In this document: one piece after another, positions 31,605-40,801 of the stretch
Position numbering within the stretch: position 1 is the stretch's first letter
Layout: each line of letters opens with the position of its first letter
Assembly (NCBI GenBank): GCA_963611685.1
Contig: CAVDSU010000002.1
Span: 3,196 to 67,195 of the forward strand
Direction of reading: 5' to 3'
Source: UBA1724 sp963611685
GTDB lineage: Bacteria > Verrucomicrobiota > Lentisphaeria > Oligosphaerales > Oligosphaeraceae
DNA length: 64,000 nt
The notes under the pieces: generated by a model
What the model saw: only the letters and a program-made list of their open reading frames with translations
Told to the model about the DNA's origin: nothing
Database searches by the model: none
Position numbers and translations under genes: made by a program

Positions 31605-33827
31605 TTATCGGACACCCAATTTAAGGGTTGCGGTGCCGTCGTTTTCCGGGCTCCAGAGGAGGAGATTATGGATTCCCGGCGGCAGGGAGAGTCTTTCCCC
31701 GGTTTTGTGGAGTCCGCGGTATTCGCCGTCTATGTAGAGATGCGCCTCTGTGGGTCGGAATCGGAGGGTGACCTCCAGGGTTTTCTGTCCGGGGAGGAGA
31801 TGGTAGTCCCCCGGCGCGGGATCCAGGAAGAGTGGCCCTGTGGTGGAGGCGTTGTCGGTCTTTTCCTCCTTGCAGAGTGTGCAGGGCGTCAGGGGGATTC
31901 CGGCCACCGTGGTGCCCTCCTGGAACTCCTGGCAGAAGCGCGAGGGCGTCAGTCCGCTGCGAGCGCAGAGTGCGTGTCGTTCCCAGAGGGGGTCTTCTCC
32001 GGCGAATGCGCCGGTGTCCTCGGGGGGCCATTGTGGCGGATCGTCCTTGCAGAGGAGCTGCAGGATTGCGCCGGCGGCGGGAGCGGCGGCGGAGACTCCC
32101 ACCAATGCGGGAGAGGCGGCGCCGTCCTTGTTGCCGAACCAGACGCCGACAGTCCATTTGGGAGTCACGGCAAAACACCACGCATCCCGATTTCCCTGGG
32201 AGGTGCCGGTCTTCCACGAGACCGCCCATTGCGGCGCACCGGGAAGCGGATTGGTGCGGAGCATCCGCAAGACCATCTGACGCACGCCGCGATTCCAGAG
32301 GGGCGGCGGCGGGGCCGACGACGAGTCTCCCGTGGCCGCCTCGGCCTCCTCCTCCAGCCAATGGAGTCGTGTGGGGGCGTCGGCCAATCGTGCATACGCC
32401 GCGGTCAAGGCGGCCAGGGTGCTTTCGCCGCCGCCGATTGCCAGGGAGAGTCCGTAGAAGGACTCGCCGGGAGCCACGGCCGTTCGGGGCGGGCGAAGCA
32501 GTCCCATTTCCTGAAGGAGCGTCTGGAATCGCGGGACTCCCAGTTGCCGAAGGAGTCGGACGGCGGGGGTATTGAGGGAGTCCGCCAGGGCCTGGGATGC
32601 GGGGACCCATCCGCGGAAATCGCCATCGTAGTTTCCGGGGCGGTAGTCCCGAAGGGCGAGGGGCGCATCCAGGACCCTCGTGTCCTGGCAGAGGAGTCCG
32701 CCGTAGATCGCCTCGCCGTAGAGGAAGGGCTTCCAGGCGGAACCGGGAGAGCGCCAGGCGCGGGAGGCGTCCACGGCGCCCGTCCGGGGCTCCGCGAAAT
32801 CCAGAGTGCCCACGCAGGCGCGGACTCTCCCCGTGGCATTCTCCACCACCACGGCGGCGCCATCCCGCACCTGGGGAAGCGCCGCCTGTCCGGCGCGGAG
32901 AGTCCAGAGGACCTCCTGCTGCAATTGGGAATCCAGGGAGAGGTGGTATTCCGTGCGCCCGGGGTGTGCGGCGCGGGCAACCTGCAGGAAGTGCGTGTCG
33001 GTCAACCGGGGCCAGCAGGGCGTCTCGAAGCGCCGATAGCGCAGGGGCTCCTGCCGGACCTCCTGCGCCTCCTTCTCGGTGAGGGCGCCATTGCGCACCA
33101 GCAGATAGAGCACGACCTCCCGTCGGCGGAGGGCGGCATCGGGATAGCGGTCGGGGCGATATCGGTCCGGGCTCTGGGGAAGGCCGGACAAAAGCACCAT
33201 CTCGCCACGATTCAACTCCCAGGTATGCCGTCCGAAATAGAATTGAGAGGCGGCCTCGATGCCGTAGAGCTTTCCGCCGTAGGGAAGGATATTGAAGTAT
33301 CGCTCCAGGATCTCCTCCTTGGAGTGGGAGCGTTCCCACTGCCACGCCAAGAGCATCTGCCGCACCTTGTAGGAGAGCGTGCGGCGGCGGCCGGTGTAGG
33401 CCGTCATCACCTGCATGGTGATTGTGGAGGCGCCGGAAACCACCCGGCCACTCCGCAGCATCTGCAAAAACGCCCTGCCCCCCGCCCGCAAATCCACGCC
33501 GTCATGCTCCCAGAAGCGGCGGTCCTCCACCGCCAGAAGAAAGCGGATCATCTCCTGGGGAATCTGTTCGTAGCGAATGGGGAAGCACCATCGGTAGTCG
33601 TAGCCGCGGTCCACATGCACCAGCGTCCCCGCGGCGTCGTAATAGCAGACGCTGGGGGACTCGCGCTCGAAGGCCCCCCAGGGCATTCGGACGAGCCGCA
33701 CCGACAAGTCCCAGGCGAGCCATCCCCCCATCCCCAAGACCGCCAGCAGCGCGCAAACAAGCGCCAGACGCCGGCGCCCTCTGCGGACGCCGGCGCGCTT
33801 TTTCGATTGGGTCGTGGGGGACTTCAA
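31605..33827 (-). CDS. pbpC: penicillin-binding protein 1C
   Basis: 740 aa, class A PBP. Start codon TTG at 33827, preceded by AGGAGG and lying 15 bp after the stop of the macroglobulin gene; no ATG fits as well. Membrane anchor at about 20-42; GT51 glycosyltransferase with catalytic Glu101 in AVEDRRFWEHDG; transpeptidase with SAWK (Ser363 nucleophile), SLN (417-419) and KTGTS (539-543); C-terminal BiPBP_C domain (about 640-740). The active-site motifs are complete. PBP1C proteins polymerise glycan strands in the periplasm. Pairing with a bacterial alpha-2-macroglobulin gene is widespread (yfhM-pbpC in E. coli) and is read as a defence-and-repair unit. Confidence 0.95.
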   Translation of the reverse strand: MKSPTTQSKKRAGVRRGRRRLALVCALLAVLGMGGWLAWDLSVRLVRMPWGAFERESPSVCYYDAAGTLVHVDRGYDYRWCFPIRYEQIPQEMIRFLLAVEDRRFWEHDGVDLRAGGRAFLQMLRSGRVVSGASTITMQVMTAYTGRRRTLSYKVRQMLLAWQWERSHSKEEILERYFNILPYGGKLYGIEAASQFYFGRHTWELNRGEMVLLSGLPQSPDRYRPDRYPDAALRRREVVLYLLVRNGALTEKEAQEVRQEPLRYRRFETPCWPRLTDTHFLQVARAAHPGRTEYHLSLDSQLQQEVLWTLRAGQAALPQVRDGAAVVVENATGRVRACVGTLDFAEPRTGAVDASRAWRSPGSAWKPFLYGEAIYGGLLCQDTRVLDAPLALRDYRPGNYDGDFRGWVPASQALADSLNTPAVRLLRQLGVPRFQTLLQEMGLLRPPRTAVAPGESFYGLSLAIGGGESTLAALTAAYARLADAPTRLHWLEEEAEAATGDSSSAPPPPLWNRGVRQMVLRMLRTNPLPGAPQWAVSWKTGTSQGNRDAWCFAVTPKWTVGVWFGNKDGAASPALVGVSAAAPAAGAILQLLCKDDPPQWPPEDTGAFAGEDPLWERHALCARSGLTPSRFCQEFQEGTTVAGIPLTPCTLCKEEKTDNASTTGPLFLDPAPGDYHLLPGQKTLEVTLRFRPTEAHLYIDGEYRGLHKTGERLSLPPGIHNLLLWSPENDGTATLKLGVR

Positions 33828-33842
33828 GGAGAGTGCGCCTCC

Positions 33843-36800
33843 TCAGGGAACGGCCTGGATTCGGGATTCGCCAGGGAGTTCCTGTGCGTGGAGCTCCGGA
33901 CGATACATGGACTCCAGGGAGACGGGCGTCATTGCGAAATCGCCGGGAGTGACCACCCGCGCACGATAGCCCACCACGCACTCTTTTTCGGTGCCCGCAT
34001 ATGAGGCGTCGCCGAATGCCAGGAAGCGGTCGAAGCGGTTCTCCCATCGATCCAGGGGAGAGCCGGTCTTTCCGCGTTCCCAGGCATTGAAGACGCGGGA
34101 GCCATTCTGGAGGGCGTCGTCCTCGATTTCCAGGCATCCGGGGAGCATATCGCAGAGGACGAAGGACTCCACGCCGGGATTGTGGAAACAGAAGCGCAGG
34201 CGCACCTGCACCAATTCGCCCACCTTCAGGACACGGCCCGCCAGGGGCTTTCCGGACTCGTCAAGATACTCCCGGTGCACCTCCACGCCCTGGGCGGAGG
34301 CCTCGGGCGCCTCGGGGACAACCCGGTTGCGCAGCGCAATCCACACCGGGCACTCGCCCGCATTCTTCAAGCGATACTCGCCCGGCGCGCTTCGGCGGAA
34401 GCCGCCCTCCAGGAGGGCATCCCGCTCAACGCCGGGTCCCCGGAGACCGACGGCGAATTTTCCCTTCTCGGCTTCCAGGCACTGCGAGAGTCCCAAGGTC
34501 GCCCAGGCATTCTCCTGGGTGGTCCCCCAGTGTCCCTCGGCGTTCCGCGCCTGGAGGAGCCGCTGCGCCAGCACGGGAATCGCGGCGTGAGTGGGCGCCA
34601 CCTGCTTCAGGAGCCAGAGTCCCATGCCCAGCCGGCGGACCCGGGAGTCCAGACCGGCGAAGGAGCCGGCGCCCTCCAGGGCATCCACATTGGCCAGCGC
34701 CTTCTCCAGAAGGACCGCGCCCTCCGCCGCACGCCCGCCCTTCAGGAGGCACACCGCCTTCAGGAAGACCGCAAAGGAATCCGGGTGCTGGTCGGGAAGC
34801 AGTCCGGCATAGGAGGCGCCCATGCGGGGATTCGCCAGGACCAGGACCAGATTTCCCATCGCGCGGAGGCACGGATCCTCGCCCGTGAGATTCAGCAGTC
34901 CGCGGAGATTCTGCTCCATGGCGGGCTGCCATTCGGCGGGGAAGGCGAATCCGCGTTCCCGTGCCTCCAGGAGGAAGAGATAGGCGAAGAGGCTGCCCTC
35001 CAGCCAGGCCTCGCGGCTGCCATCCCACATGGCGAACCACCCGGTGGCACAACGCTTGGCGGACAGCCCCTGGATGGTCAGGCGAATCCGGTCGGCGGCG
35101 CTCTCCCCGTAGGCCTCCGGGAGCATTCCGACGCGGACCAGATCGCGGACTGCCAGAAGCGGGAATGCGGCGGCCACCGTCTGTTCCAGGCAGCCGTAGG
35201 GATACTGTGCCAGCCACTGGAGGGCGCCGGAGATCGCCAGCGCGGGGCTTCCCGCCTCCAGGGACCCGAAGTCGCCCACGGCGCATGTGCGCTCTTCGCC
35301 GGGAGCCAGGGTCTCGAAGGCGGTGGTCTCCACGGCGCTCCAGGGAGTGCGCACCACCACAGCGAGCTCCTCGCAGAAGAGCTTCCCGCCGGCAGAAAGC
35401 TCCGCCTTCACCCGGAGATGACCCTCGCCCTTGCCGGCGCGCACCATCAAAGACGCACGGCCGACGCCCTTCTCCACCAGGGCAAAAACGCCCTCCGAGG
35501 CCGAAGAAGAGAGCACCTCGCCATTCTCTACCGCCACACGCCACTGCGCTTCGCCCGAAGCCAGGCGATGATTGGTCGCCTGGAGGGAGATCTGCAGGAC
35601 GTCGCCCGGCGCCACGGCGCGGGGACCGCTGACCGTCAGGGTCGCATCCCGCCGCATGGTCAGGGCGCTCTCGGCAGAGCCCGCTGCGTCACGCCCCACC
35701 GCCACCGCCATGATGCGGAGCCGTCCGATGAAGACCGGCAGCGACACCCTGCCCCGCGCCACGCCATCCTCGCCGGCAGCGAGCCATCCCAGGCAGAAGA
35801 GCGCGGATTCGGGGAGCTTCTCGCGCTTGGTGGAGAGGAAGCGCGCCAGGGCGCCGGCGCCGTCGCCGCCCGTCTTCTCCGTGCCGCTGTTCAGAATGGG
35901 GTAGAGCTTCCCGTAGCTGTCCACAGTCCAGGGCTCGTCCTGCTCCTCGCCATAGAGTCCGCGGAAGGGATCGGGGGTCTTGTAGGCAGTGAGCGCAAGA
36001 ATGCCCTCGTCCACGCCCCACACCAGCACCCGTCCGCTGCAGGGAGCGCCGGTCTTGGCGTTGGTCAGCGCGGCCTGGAGTTCGATGGCCTCGCCGGGAG
36101 TGGCCTCCCTTGGGGCATCCAAACGGACGCGGAGCAGCCGTTCCTCCTGGCGGACGGGAAGCTTCGCCACGCCCTCCAGCAACTGGGGATCGGAGGACTC
36201 GCTCTGGCGGCACGACACCGTCACCACCGCAAACCAGGCGCCCTTGCGCAGATCGGCGGGGATCTCCACCTCGACGCGGTTCTCGCCCGCCACGACAGGG
36301 AAGGCGAGGGCCTGCCCTAGTCCGCGGAGTCCGGCCGCCAGCACGCCCTGTCCCGCAAAGGCGCTTTGGAAGGTCAGCACTGCCTTCTGGCCGGGGAGAT
36401 ACTCCTCGCGGTCGAGCTCAAAGACCAGTCGGCGGGGATCCTTCAGGCGCTGACCGCCCTCGTTGGCCTCGTGCCAGAAGGTGAAGTCCAGGCGCGGGCG
36501 CTCCTTGTCGTCCTGGAGCACGAGCCGATAGGCGCCGGGGGCGACGCGGTTGGGGAAGCGGAGCCATCCCTCCTGGAGCTGTAGCTCGCCCTCCTGAACC
36601 TGGGTCTCCTGGCGTTCCCAGACGCGCTGGACGGAGCCATCCCGGCCCTCCTTCAACAAGTAGTTCCATTCCTGGCGGAAGAGCTTCCAGGAGAGTCCGC
36701 GGCCCTCCAGCGAGGCCTCCTGCCCCTGGGGGGTGACGCCCACCACCTTCACCCGGCACTCGTCCTGGTCATCGCCGGAGGGCTTCCAGGCGCCCACGTA

Positions 36801-38705
36801 GCAATCCGCCACATGGCACAGGAGGCTCTGGGAGGCGGTGACGCCCCGCTGGCCGTTTCCGGGCAAGCAGGTGACCGCCAGATTGACCTGCACCGGCGAG
36901 GTCACGCAGTCCTCGAGCCCCGACAGGGCGATTGCGCCCTGGTAATTGCCCTCGCCATCGGTGGTCAAGGAAACGGAGCCGGAGGAGGCGGGGCACGACG
37001 ACGCCTTTTCGCAGCCAAAGAAGAAGTCCTCGTATCCCTTGGGGGCGAAGGTCTTATAGAGACACGCCGCGGAGGCGCGGCATTCGCCGCCGGCAACGGG
37101 TGTGCCGTAGTAGTATTCCGCCCTGCCGCCGACCTCCACGTATGCGGATTCGCCGCAGGTCACCTCGCCCTCCAGGGAGACCCACACCCGGTCCGGCAGC
37201 GTCTCGCCCACTTGGAAGAAGATGGTCTCCAGCGCATCGTCCTTTCCGGGAAGGCCCATCCGCGTCTGGTAGAGCCCCAGGGGCGCACTCGCGGAAATCC
37301 GCCACTCCAGGGAATACAGCCCCTCCGCATCCCCCGTCACCACGCGCTTCTCCACACACTGCCCACGGGAATCCCGCAACTGGAATTCCATGGGCACCGC
37401 GGGGGCGCCCACGCCCGATGCGTCCCGGAGGATCGCGTGGACCCGCAGCGCCTCGCCGGGACGGCAGATCTCGCGTTCCGGGAAGAGGAAGGCCTCCATG
37501 GCCCCGCCATTCTCCGGCGTGCCATAGCAATTGCAGAAGGCGCGGTCGCCCTCCAGGCTCGCCAGAATGAGTGCGGGTGCGTCGCCCTTGTCCGCCAAGG
37601 GAGTCAGCGGAATCCGGGCGATGCCCATTTCATCTGTAACCGCCTCGCCCAGAAGCTGTTGTTTTTCGCTATAGAGGCGCACCTCTGCGCCGGGAAGCAC
37701 CCGCTGGTCCTGAAGGGAGCGCACGGCGACCACGGCGTCCTGGGGGAAGAGCGTGGCGGAGATCCCCAGGTCGGAGACCAGCACCATGGTGGATTCGCCG
37801 GAGTAGGATTCGGAACTGCCCTTGGAATCGGCGATGCGGAGCATGTAGATGCCGGGCTTCCGGGGAATGCCGGCCTTCTCCAGGTCCATCTCCAAGCGCT
37901 CCCGGCGGTTCTTCTCCAGCTTGACCGGCAGGTCGGTCTGGGTGACCAACCGGGAATACTGGCGATTCCAGCAGTTGTCCAAGAAGGAAAGGAGGCGGTT
38001 CTCGTAGGGTTCGTAGACCGAGACCCTCAAGTCGCCCTTCAGATTTTCCAGATTCACGGGGAAGGTCCAGCTGGGGGAGGACAAGGCGAACTGTTCGCCC
38101 CGGATGCCCAGCCTTGCAAACGACGGATGATCCGCTCCCACCACCACGGCGGAGGCGCTCTCCTTCCCGTTGTTCGCCGTGACCACATAGAGCTGCCCGG
38201 GCTCAAATTCGCCCGAAATCTCCACGGTCCAACCATAGCGATAGAAACTAAATCCCTCCGCGAGAGGCGGATCAATGGTTATGTCCTTCTTCTCGACCGA
38301 CGGCCTCTTGTTGAAATTCAACTCCAGACACCGGCCGCGGTCCCCCCATTCGGCCTTCAGAATCGTCAAGGGCGCCTCCTGCTCCTCGTCCCCGATCGCC
38401 TCCGCAGCCCCTTCTTCCGCGGAGTCCTTTTGTAATGCCGCATCCGCTTCCGCCGGAACAGGATTTGCAGATACCTCCGGCGCCTTCTCCACCGCCATTC
38501 CCGGCGGCGGGGGCGGCGGAAGACTCGGGTGGTTTTCGCCGCCGGGCATTCCGGGTCCCTGGGGTGGTGGCGGCGGCAGCGGTCGCATCGGGCGCACGCA
38601 GGGCGCCTGGCAACTCCGCTTCCAGAAATAGAAATTCCCCGCCAAAGACACGACAAGCAACAGCACGACGAGGGCACAGCACAGCCCCCGGATTCCCCGT
38701 TTCAT
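33843..38705 (-). CDS. yfhM: bacterial alpha-2-macroglobulin with thioester motif
   Basis: 1620 aa. An N-terminal membrane or lipoprotein-like segment (GLCCALVVLLLVVSLAG) is followed by a Pro-rich linker with PLPPPPP and SLPPPPPP, the repeated MG beta domains, the A2M domain, and the thioester domain with YGCLEQT, Cys1172 and Gln1175 forming the reactive bond. TPWSAVETTAFETLAPGEER is in the A2M consensus region. The CLEQ motif is intact, so the protein should trap proteases covalently. Such proteins are periplasmic and thought to shield the envelope from foreign proteases when the wall is breached. The product is anchored next to PBP1C, encoded immediately downstream. Confidence 0.95.
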   Translation of the reverse strand: MKRGIRGLCCALVVLLLVVSLAGNFYFWKRSCQAPCVRPMRPLPPPPPQGPGMPGGENHPSLPPPPPPGMAVEKAPEVSANPVPAEADAALQKDSAEEGAAEAIGDEEQEAPLTILKAEWGDRGRCLELNFNKRPSVEKKDITIDPPLAEGFSFYRYGWTVEISGEFEPGQLYVVTANNGKESASAVVVGADHPSFARLGIRGEQFALSSPSWTFPVNLENLKGDLRVSVYEPYENRLLSFLDNCWNRQYSRLVTQTDLPVKLEKNRRERLEMDLEKAGIPRKPGIYMLRIADSKGSSESYSGESTMVLVSDLGISATLFPQDAVVAVRSLQDQRVLPGAEVRLYSEKQQLLGEAVTDEMGIARIPLTPLADKGDAPALILASLEGDRAFCNCYGTPENGGAMEAFLFPEREICRPGEALRVHAILRDASGVGAPAVPMEFQLRDSRGQCVEKRVVTGDAEGLYSLEWRISASAPLGLYQTRMGLPGKDDALETIFFQVGETLPDRVWVSLEGEVTCGESAYVEVGGRAEYYYGTPVAGGECRASAACLYKTFAPKGYEDFFFGCEKASSCPASSGSVSLTTDGEGNYQGAIALSGLEDCVTSPVQVNLAVTCLPGNGQRGVTASQSLLCHVADCYVGAWKPSGDDQDECRVKVVGVTPQGQEASLEGRGLSWKLFRQEWNYLLKEGRDGSVQRVWERQETQVQEGELQLQEGWLRFPNRVAPGAYRLVLQDDKERPRLDFTFWHEANEGGQRLKDPRRLVFELDREEYLPGQKAVLTFQSAFAGQGVLAAGLRGLGQALAFPVVAGENRVEVEIPADLRKGAWFAVVTVSCRQSESSDPQLLEGVAKLPVRQEERLLRVRLDAPREATPGEAIELQAALTNAKTGAPCSGRVLVWGVDEGILALTAYKTPDPFRGLYGEEQDEPWTVDSYGKLYPILNSGTEKTGGDGAGALARFLSTKREKLPESALFCLGWLAAGEDGVARGRVSLPVFIGRLRIMAVAVGRDAAGSAESALTMRRDATLTVSGPRAVAPGDVLQISLQATNHRLASGEAQWRVAVENGEVLSSSASEGVFALVEKGVGRASLMVRAGKGEGHLRVKAELSAGGKLFCEELAVVVRTPWSAVETTAFETLAPGEERTCAVGDFGSLEAGSPALAISGALQWLAQYPYGCLEQTVAAAFPLLAVRDLVRVGMLPEAYGESAADRIRLTIQGLSAKRCATGWFAMWDGSREAWLEGSLFAYLFLLEARERGFAFPAEWQPAMEQNLRGLLNLTGEDPCLRAMGNLVLVLANPRMGASYAGLLPDQHPDSFAVFLKAVCLLKGGRAAEGAVLLEKALANVDALEGAGSFAGLDSRVRRLGMGLWLLKQVAPTHAAIPVLAQRLLQARNAEGHWGTTQENAWATLGLSQCLEAEKGKFAVGLRGPGVERDALLEGGFRRSAPGEYRLKNAGECPVWIALRNRVVPEAPEASAQGVEVHREYLDESGKPLAGRVLKVGELVQVRLRFCFHNPGVESFVLCDMLPGCLEIEDDALQNGSRVFNAWERGKTGSPLDRWENRFDRFLAFGDASYAGTEKECVVGYRARVVTPGDFAMTPVSLESMYRPELHAQELPGESRIQAVP

Positions 38706-38747
38706 CCGTTCAGACCTCCCTAAAGAAACAACCCCGGACACACACGC

Positions 38748-38777
38748 ATCCTAACACAACATACCGTTCCCGCGCAA
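38748..38777 (-). promoter_or_regulatory. possible sigma-70-type promoter of the macroglobulin-pbpC pair
   Basis: TTGCGC and TAGGAT separated by 18 bp on the minus strand, about 45 bp before the ATG; AGGGAGG serves as ribosome binding site. Both boxes are 4/6 matches. Confidence 0.4.
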
Positions 38778-38960
38778 ACAGAAACAGCATCACGAAACGC
38801 CCCTCGGAACACCCCGCCGTTCCTCCCTCTCACCCCCTTTTCCCTCTCGACGCTCCACGCGCCGAATCCATCCGGAAAGCGACCGGGCACAGACGGCGAA
38901 AATCCCCTGTTCCTCGGAAAGCGAAAATAATGTATTTCCCCCGCCAAGGCCCACACCGAA

Positions 38961-38999
38961 AAAGGCCCCGGAAAATCCGAGAAATCCGGGGATTTTTTC
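38961..38999. terminator. bidirectional Rho-independent terminator after the sigma-54 activator
   Basis: CCCCGGA (38966-38972) and TCCGGGG (38985-38991) form the stem. On the minus strand it is followed by CCTTTTT and on the plus strand by ATTTTTT. It lies about 75 bp after the activator stop. Confidence 0.82.
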
Positions 39000-39073
39000 A
39001 GGAAGGAGAAAGCGGCGCCCCGGCCCTCGCGCCGACCGCCCTTCCCTTCCTGCTGCAGGAGGGGGGTGGGAGG

Positions 39074-40579
39074 CTAGTGGATTCCCGCCTTGTTGAGGCG
39101 GTAGTTCATCATGCGGGGAGAGACCCCCAGCTCCCGCCCGGCGGCCGCGCGGTTGCCGTCGTGGCGCTTGAGGGCGCCCTCCAGGATCTTCTTTTCCACG
39201 GCGGCCAGCTGCTCTTCCAGCGTCTGGTGTTCGTCGGGGCGATAGGGATCCTCGGCGAATTCGGGGCGCTGAAGGGTCGGCGGAAGATTGTATCCGTGAA
39301 TCACGTCGTCCTTGGCGGTGAGCACCGCGCGCTCCATGCAGTTCTCCAATTCCCGGACGTTCCCGGGCCAGGCGTAAGCCTGCAACATGTTGGCTGCCGG
39401 CGAGGAAATGCGGGTGATCCGCTTGCCGTATTTTGCGCTGAGCTTGCTGAGGAAGTGCTGCGCCAGCAGGATGATGTCGCCGCCCCGCTTGCTCAAGTCC
39501 GGCATAAAGATGGGGAAGACGGAGAGTCGGTAGTAGAGGTCTTCGCGGAAGAGCTTCTTCTCCATGAGCTCCTCCAGGTTCCGGCTGGTCGCCGCCAGGA
39601 AGCGGACGTCGCTGTGGAGTTCCTCGTTGGAGCCCACGCGGCAGAAGGTGCGTTCCTGCAAGAACCGCAACAGCTTCACCTGCACGGGGATGCTCAGGTC
39701 GCCAATCTCGTCCAGAAAGAGTGTCCCGCCATCGGCGGCCTCCGCACGGCCGATGCGGCGCTCTCGCGCGTCCGTGAAGGCGCCCCGCTCGTGCCCGAAG
39801 AGCTCGGACTCCACCAGCGCCTCCGGCAGCGCGGCGCAGTTGAGGACCACGAAGGGCTTGTCCTTTCGGGGAGAGAGCCCCTGGATTGCCTTGGCCACCA
39901 ACTCCTTGCCGGTGCCGCTGCTTCCGCGGATCAACACCGTGGCGCCACTGCCGGCCACCTGGTGGATCTGCTCGTAGACGTCCCGCATGGCCTGGCAATT
40001 CCCAATCAGCCGCCCCGGATTGCTGGGGAGCATGTCCCGCAACTGGCGGTTCTCCTCCATCAACGCCTCACGCTCGGCACACTCCTCACGACAGGCCGCC
40101 GCCGCCTCCGCGGTGATGTTGGCAATGACCTCCAAAAACGCCACGTCCTTCACCAAGGCACTGGTGTCCGAACGCATCGCACAGTCCACCGACAGCGTCC
40201 CCACGACCTGCCCTAAATAGATCAGCGGCACACAGATGAAGGACAACGCCTCGTTGCCCACACGGCTCCGGGTCTTGTTCAAAAAACGACGGTCCTTCCG
40301 CACATCCAAGACCACCTCGGTCTTGCCCGTCTTGGCAACCAGGCCCGTGATGCCCTCGCCAATGTGGTAGCGGCCCAAGGCACGCTCCTCCGCATTCAGG
40401 CTGTGCGTCGAGGCCTCAATCCGAAGCTCGTCACCCTCCAACAACGCGAAGGTGCCACGCATCATCCCCAAATTCCGCTCCAAGACCTCAATGACCTCCT
40501 CCAAAAGACGACGGACATTCCGCTCGCGGACCACCACGGAGGTCACTTCCTGCAAAATCGATATCTCTTTGGAAATCAT
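39074..40579 (-). CDS. NifA-type sigma-54-dependent transcriptional activator (GAF-AAA+-Fis)
   Basis: 501 aa. GAF domain at about 10-165 (GRYHIGEGITGLVAKTGK, ICVPLIYLGQVVGTLSVD), AAA+ domain at about 190-420 with Walker A GSSGTGKE (219-226), Walker B GGTLFLDEIGD (284-294) and an arginine finger region. The sigma-54 contact loop reads GAFTDA (266-271), not GAFTGA. The Fis-type HTH is at about 465-498 (GNRAAAGRELGVSPRMMNYRLNKAG). The domain order is that of NifA. The gene is divergent from a GltB-like gene and close to gdhA. A palindrome TTACA-N5-TGTAA and a sigma-54 promoter lie upstream, suggesting autoregulation. Role in nitrogen assimilation is inferred from context. Confidence 0.9.
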   Translation of the reverse strand: MISKEISILQEVTSVVVRERNVRRLLEEVIEVLERNLGMMRGTFALLEGDELRIEASTHSLNAEERALGRYHIGEGITGLVAKTGKTEVVLDVRKDRRFLNKTRSRVGNEALSFICVPLIYLGQVVGTLSVDCAMRSDTSALVKDVAFLEVIANITAEAAAACREECAEREALMEENRQLRDMLPSNPGRLIGNCQAMRDVYEQIHQVAGSGATVLIRGSSGTGKELVAKAIQGLSPRKDKPFVVLNCAALPEALVESELFGHERGAFTDARERRIGRAEAADGGTLFLDEIGDLSIPVQVKLLRFLQERTFCRVGSNEELHSDVRFLAATSRNLEELMEKKLFREDLYYRLSVFPIFMPDLSKRGGDIILLAQHFLSKLSAKYGKRITRISSPAANMLQAYAWPGNVRELENCMERAVLTAKDDVIHGYNLPPTLQRPEFAEDPYRPDEHQTLEEQLAAVEKKILEGALKRHDGNRAAAGRELGVSPRMMNYRLNKAGIH

Positions 40580-40628
40580 AAGAAAAAAGAGGGAAAGAAA
40601 GAAAAAGCCAAAAACCGTCTCGAATTTG

Positions 40629-40644
40629 AGCAACCACCATGCCA
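40629..40644 (-). promoter_or_regulatory. sigma-54 promoter of the activator gene
   Basis: Minus strand TGGCATGGTGGTTGCT fits TGGCA-N6-TTGCT with correct GG to GC spacing. The predicted start of transcription is near 40618, about 40 bp before the ATG. The operator centred at 40697 lies at about -79. Confidence 0.72.
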
Positions 40645-40689
40645 GCAAGCCGTCACGACAGCGAAATGTAATCCGCAAAAGCGCGTCTT

Positions 40690-40704
40690 TTACATTTTTT
40701 GTAA
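40690..40704. promoter_or_regulatory. operator palindrome 1 (shared by two divergent sigma-54 promoters)
   Basis: TTACA-TTTTT-TGTAA. It lies between the minus-strand promoter at 40629-40644 and the plus-strand promoter at 40737-40752, at about -79 and -66 from the predicted starts, the usual range for enhancer sites of sigma-54 activators. A half site TGTAA is at 40668-40672. Confidence 0.7.
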
Positions 40705-40736
40705 CGCCGCCCGGAGGCGATTTTCGGATCCGCGCA

Positions 40737-40752
40737 TGGCACGCCCCTTGCT
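40737..40752 (+). promoter_or_regulatory. sigma-54 promoter of the GltB-like gene
   Basis: TGGCACGCCCCTTGCT matches the -24/-12 consensus TGGCACG-N4-TTGCT at every fixed position. Predicted start near 40763; the ATG follows at 40802. Confidence 0.82.
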
Positions 40753-40801
40753 ATTTTTTTGCGCCCCGAGACTCCCCCTGGGAAAACGTGCAACCCCTTC
40801 C

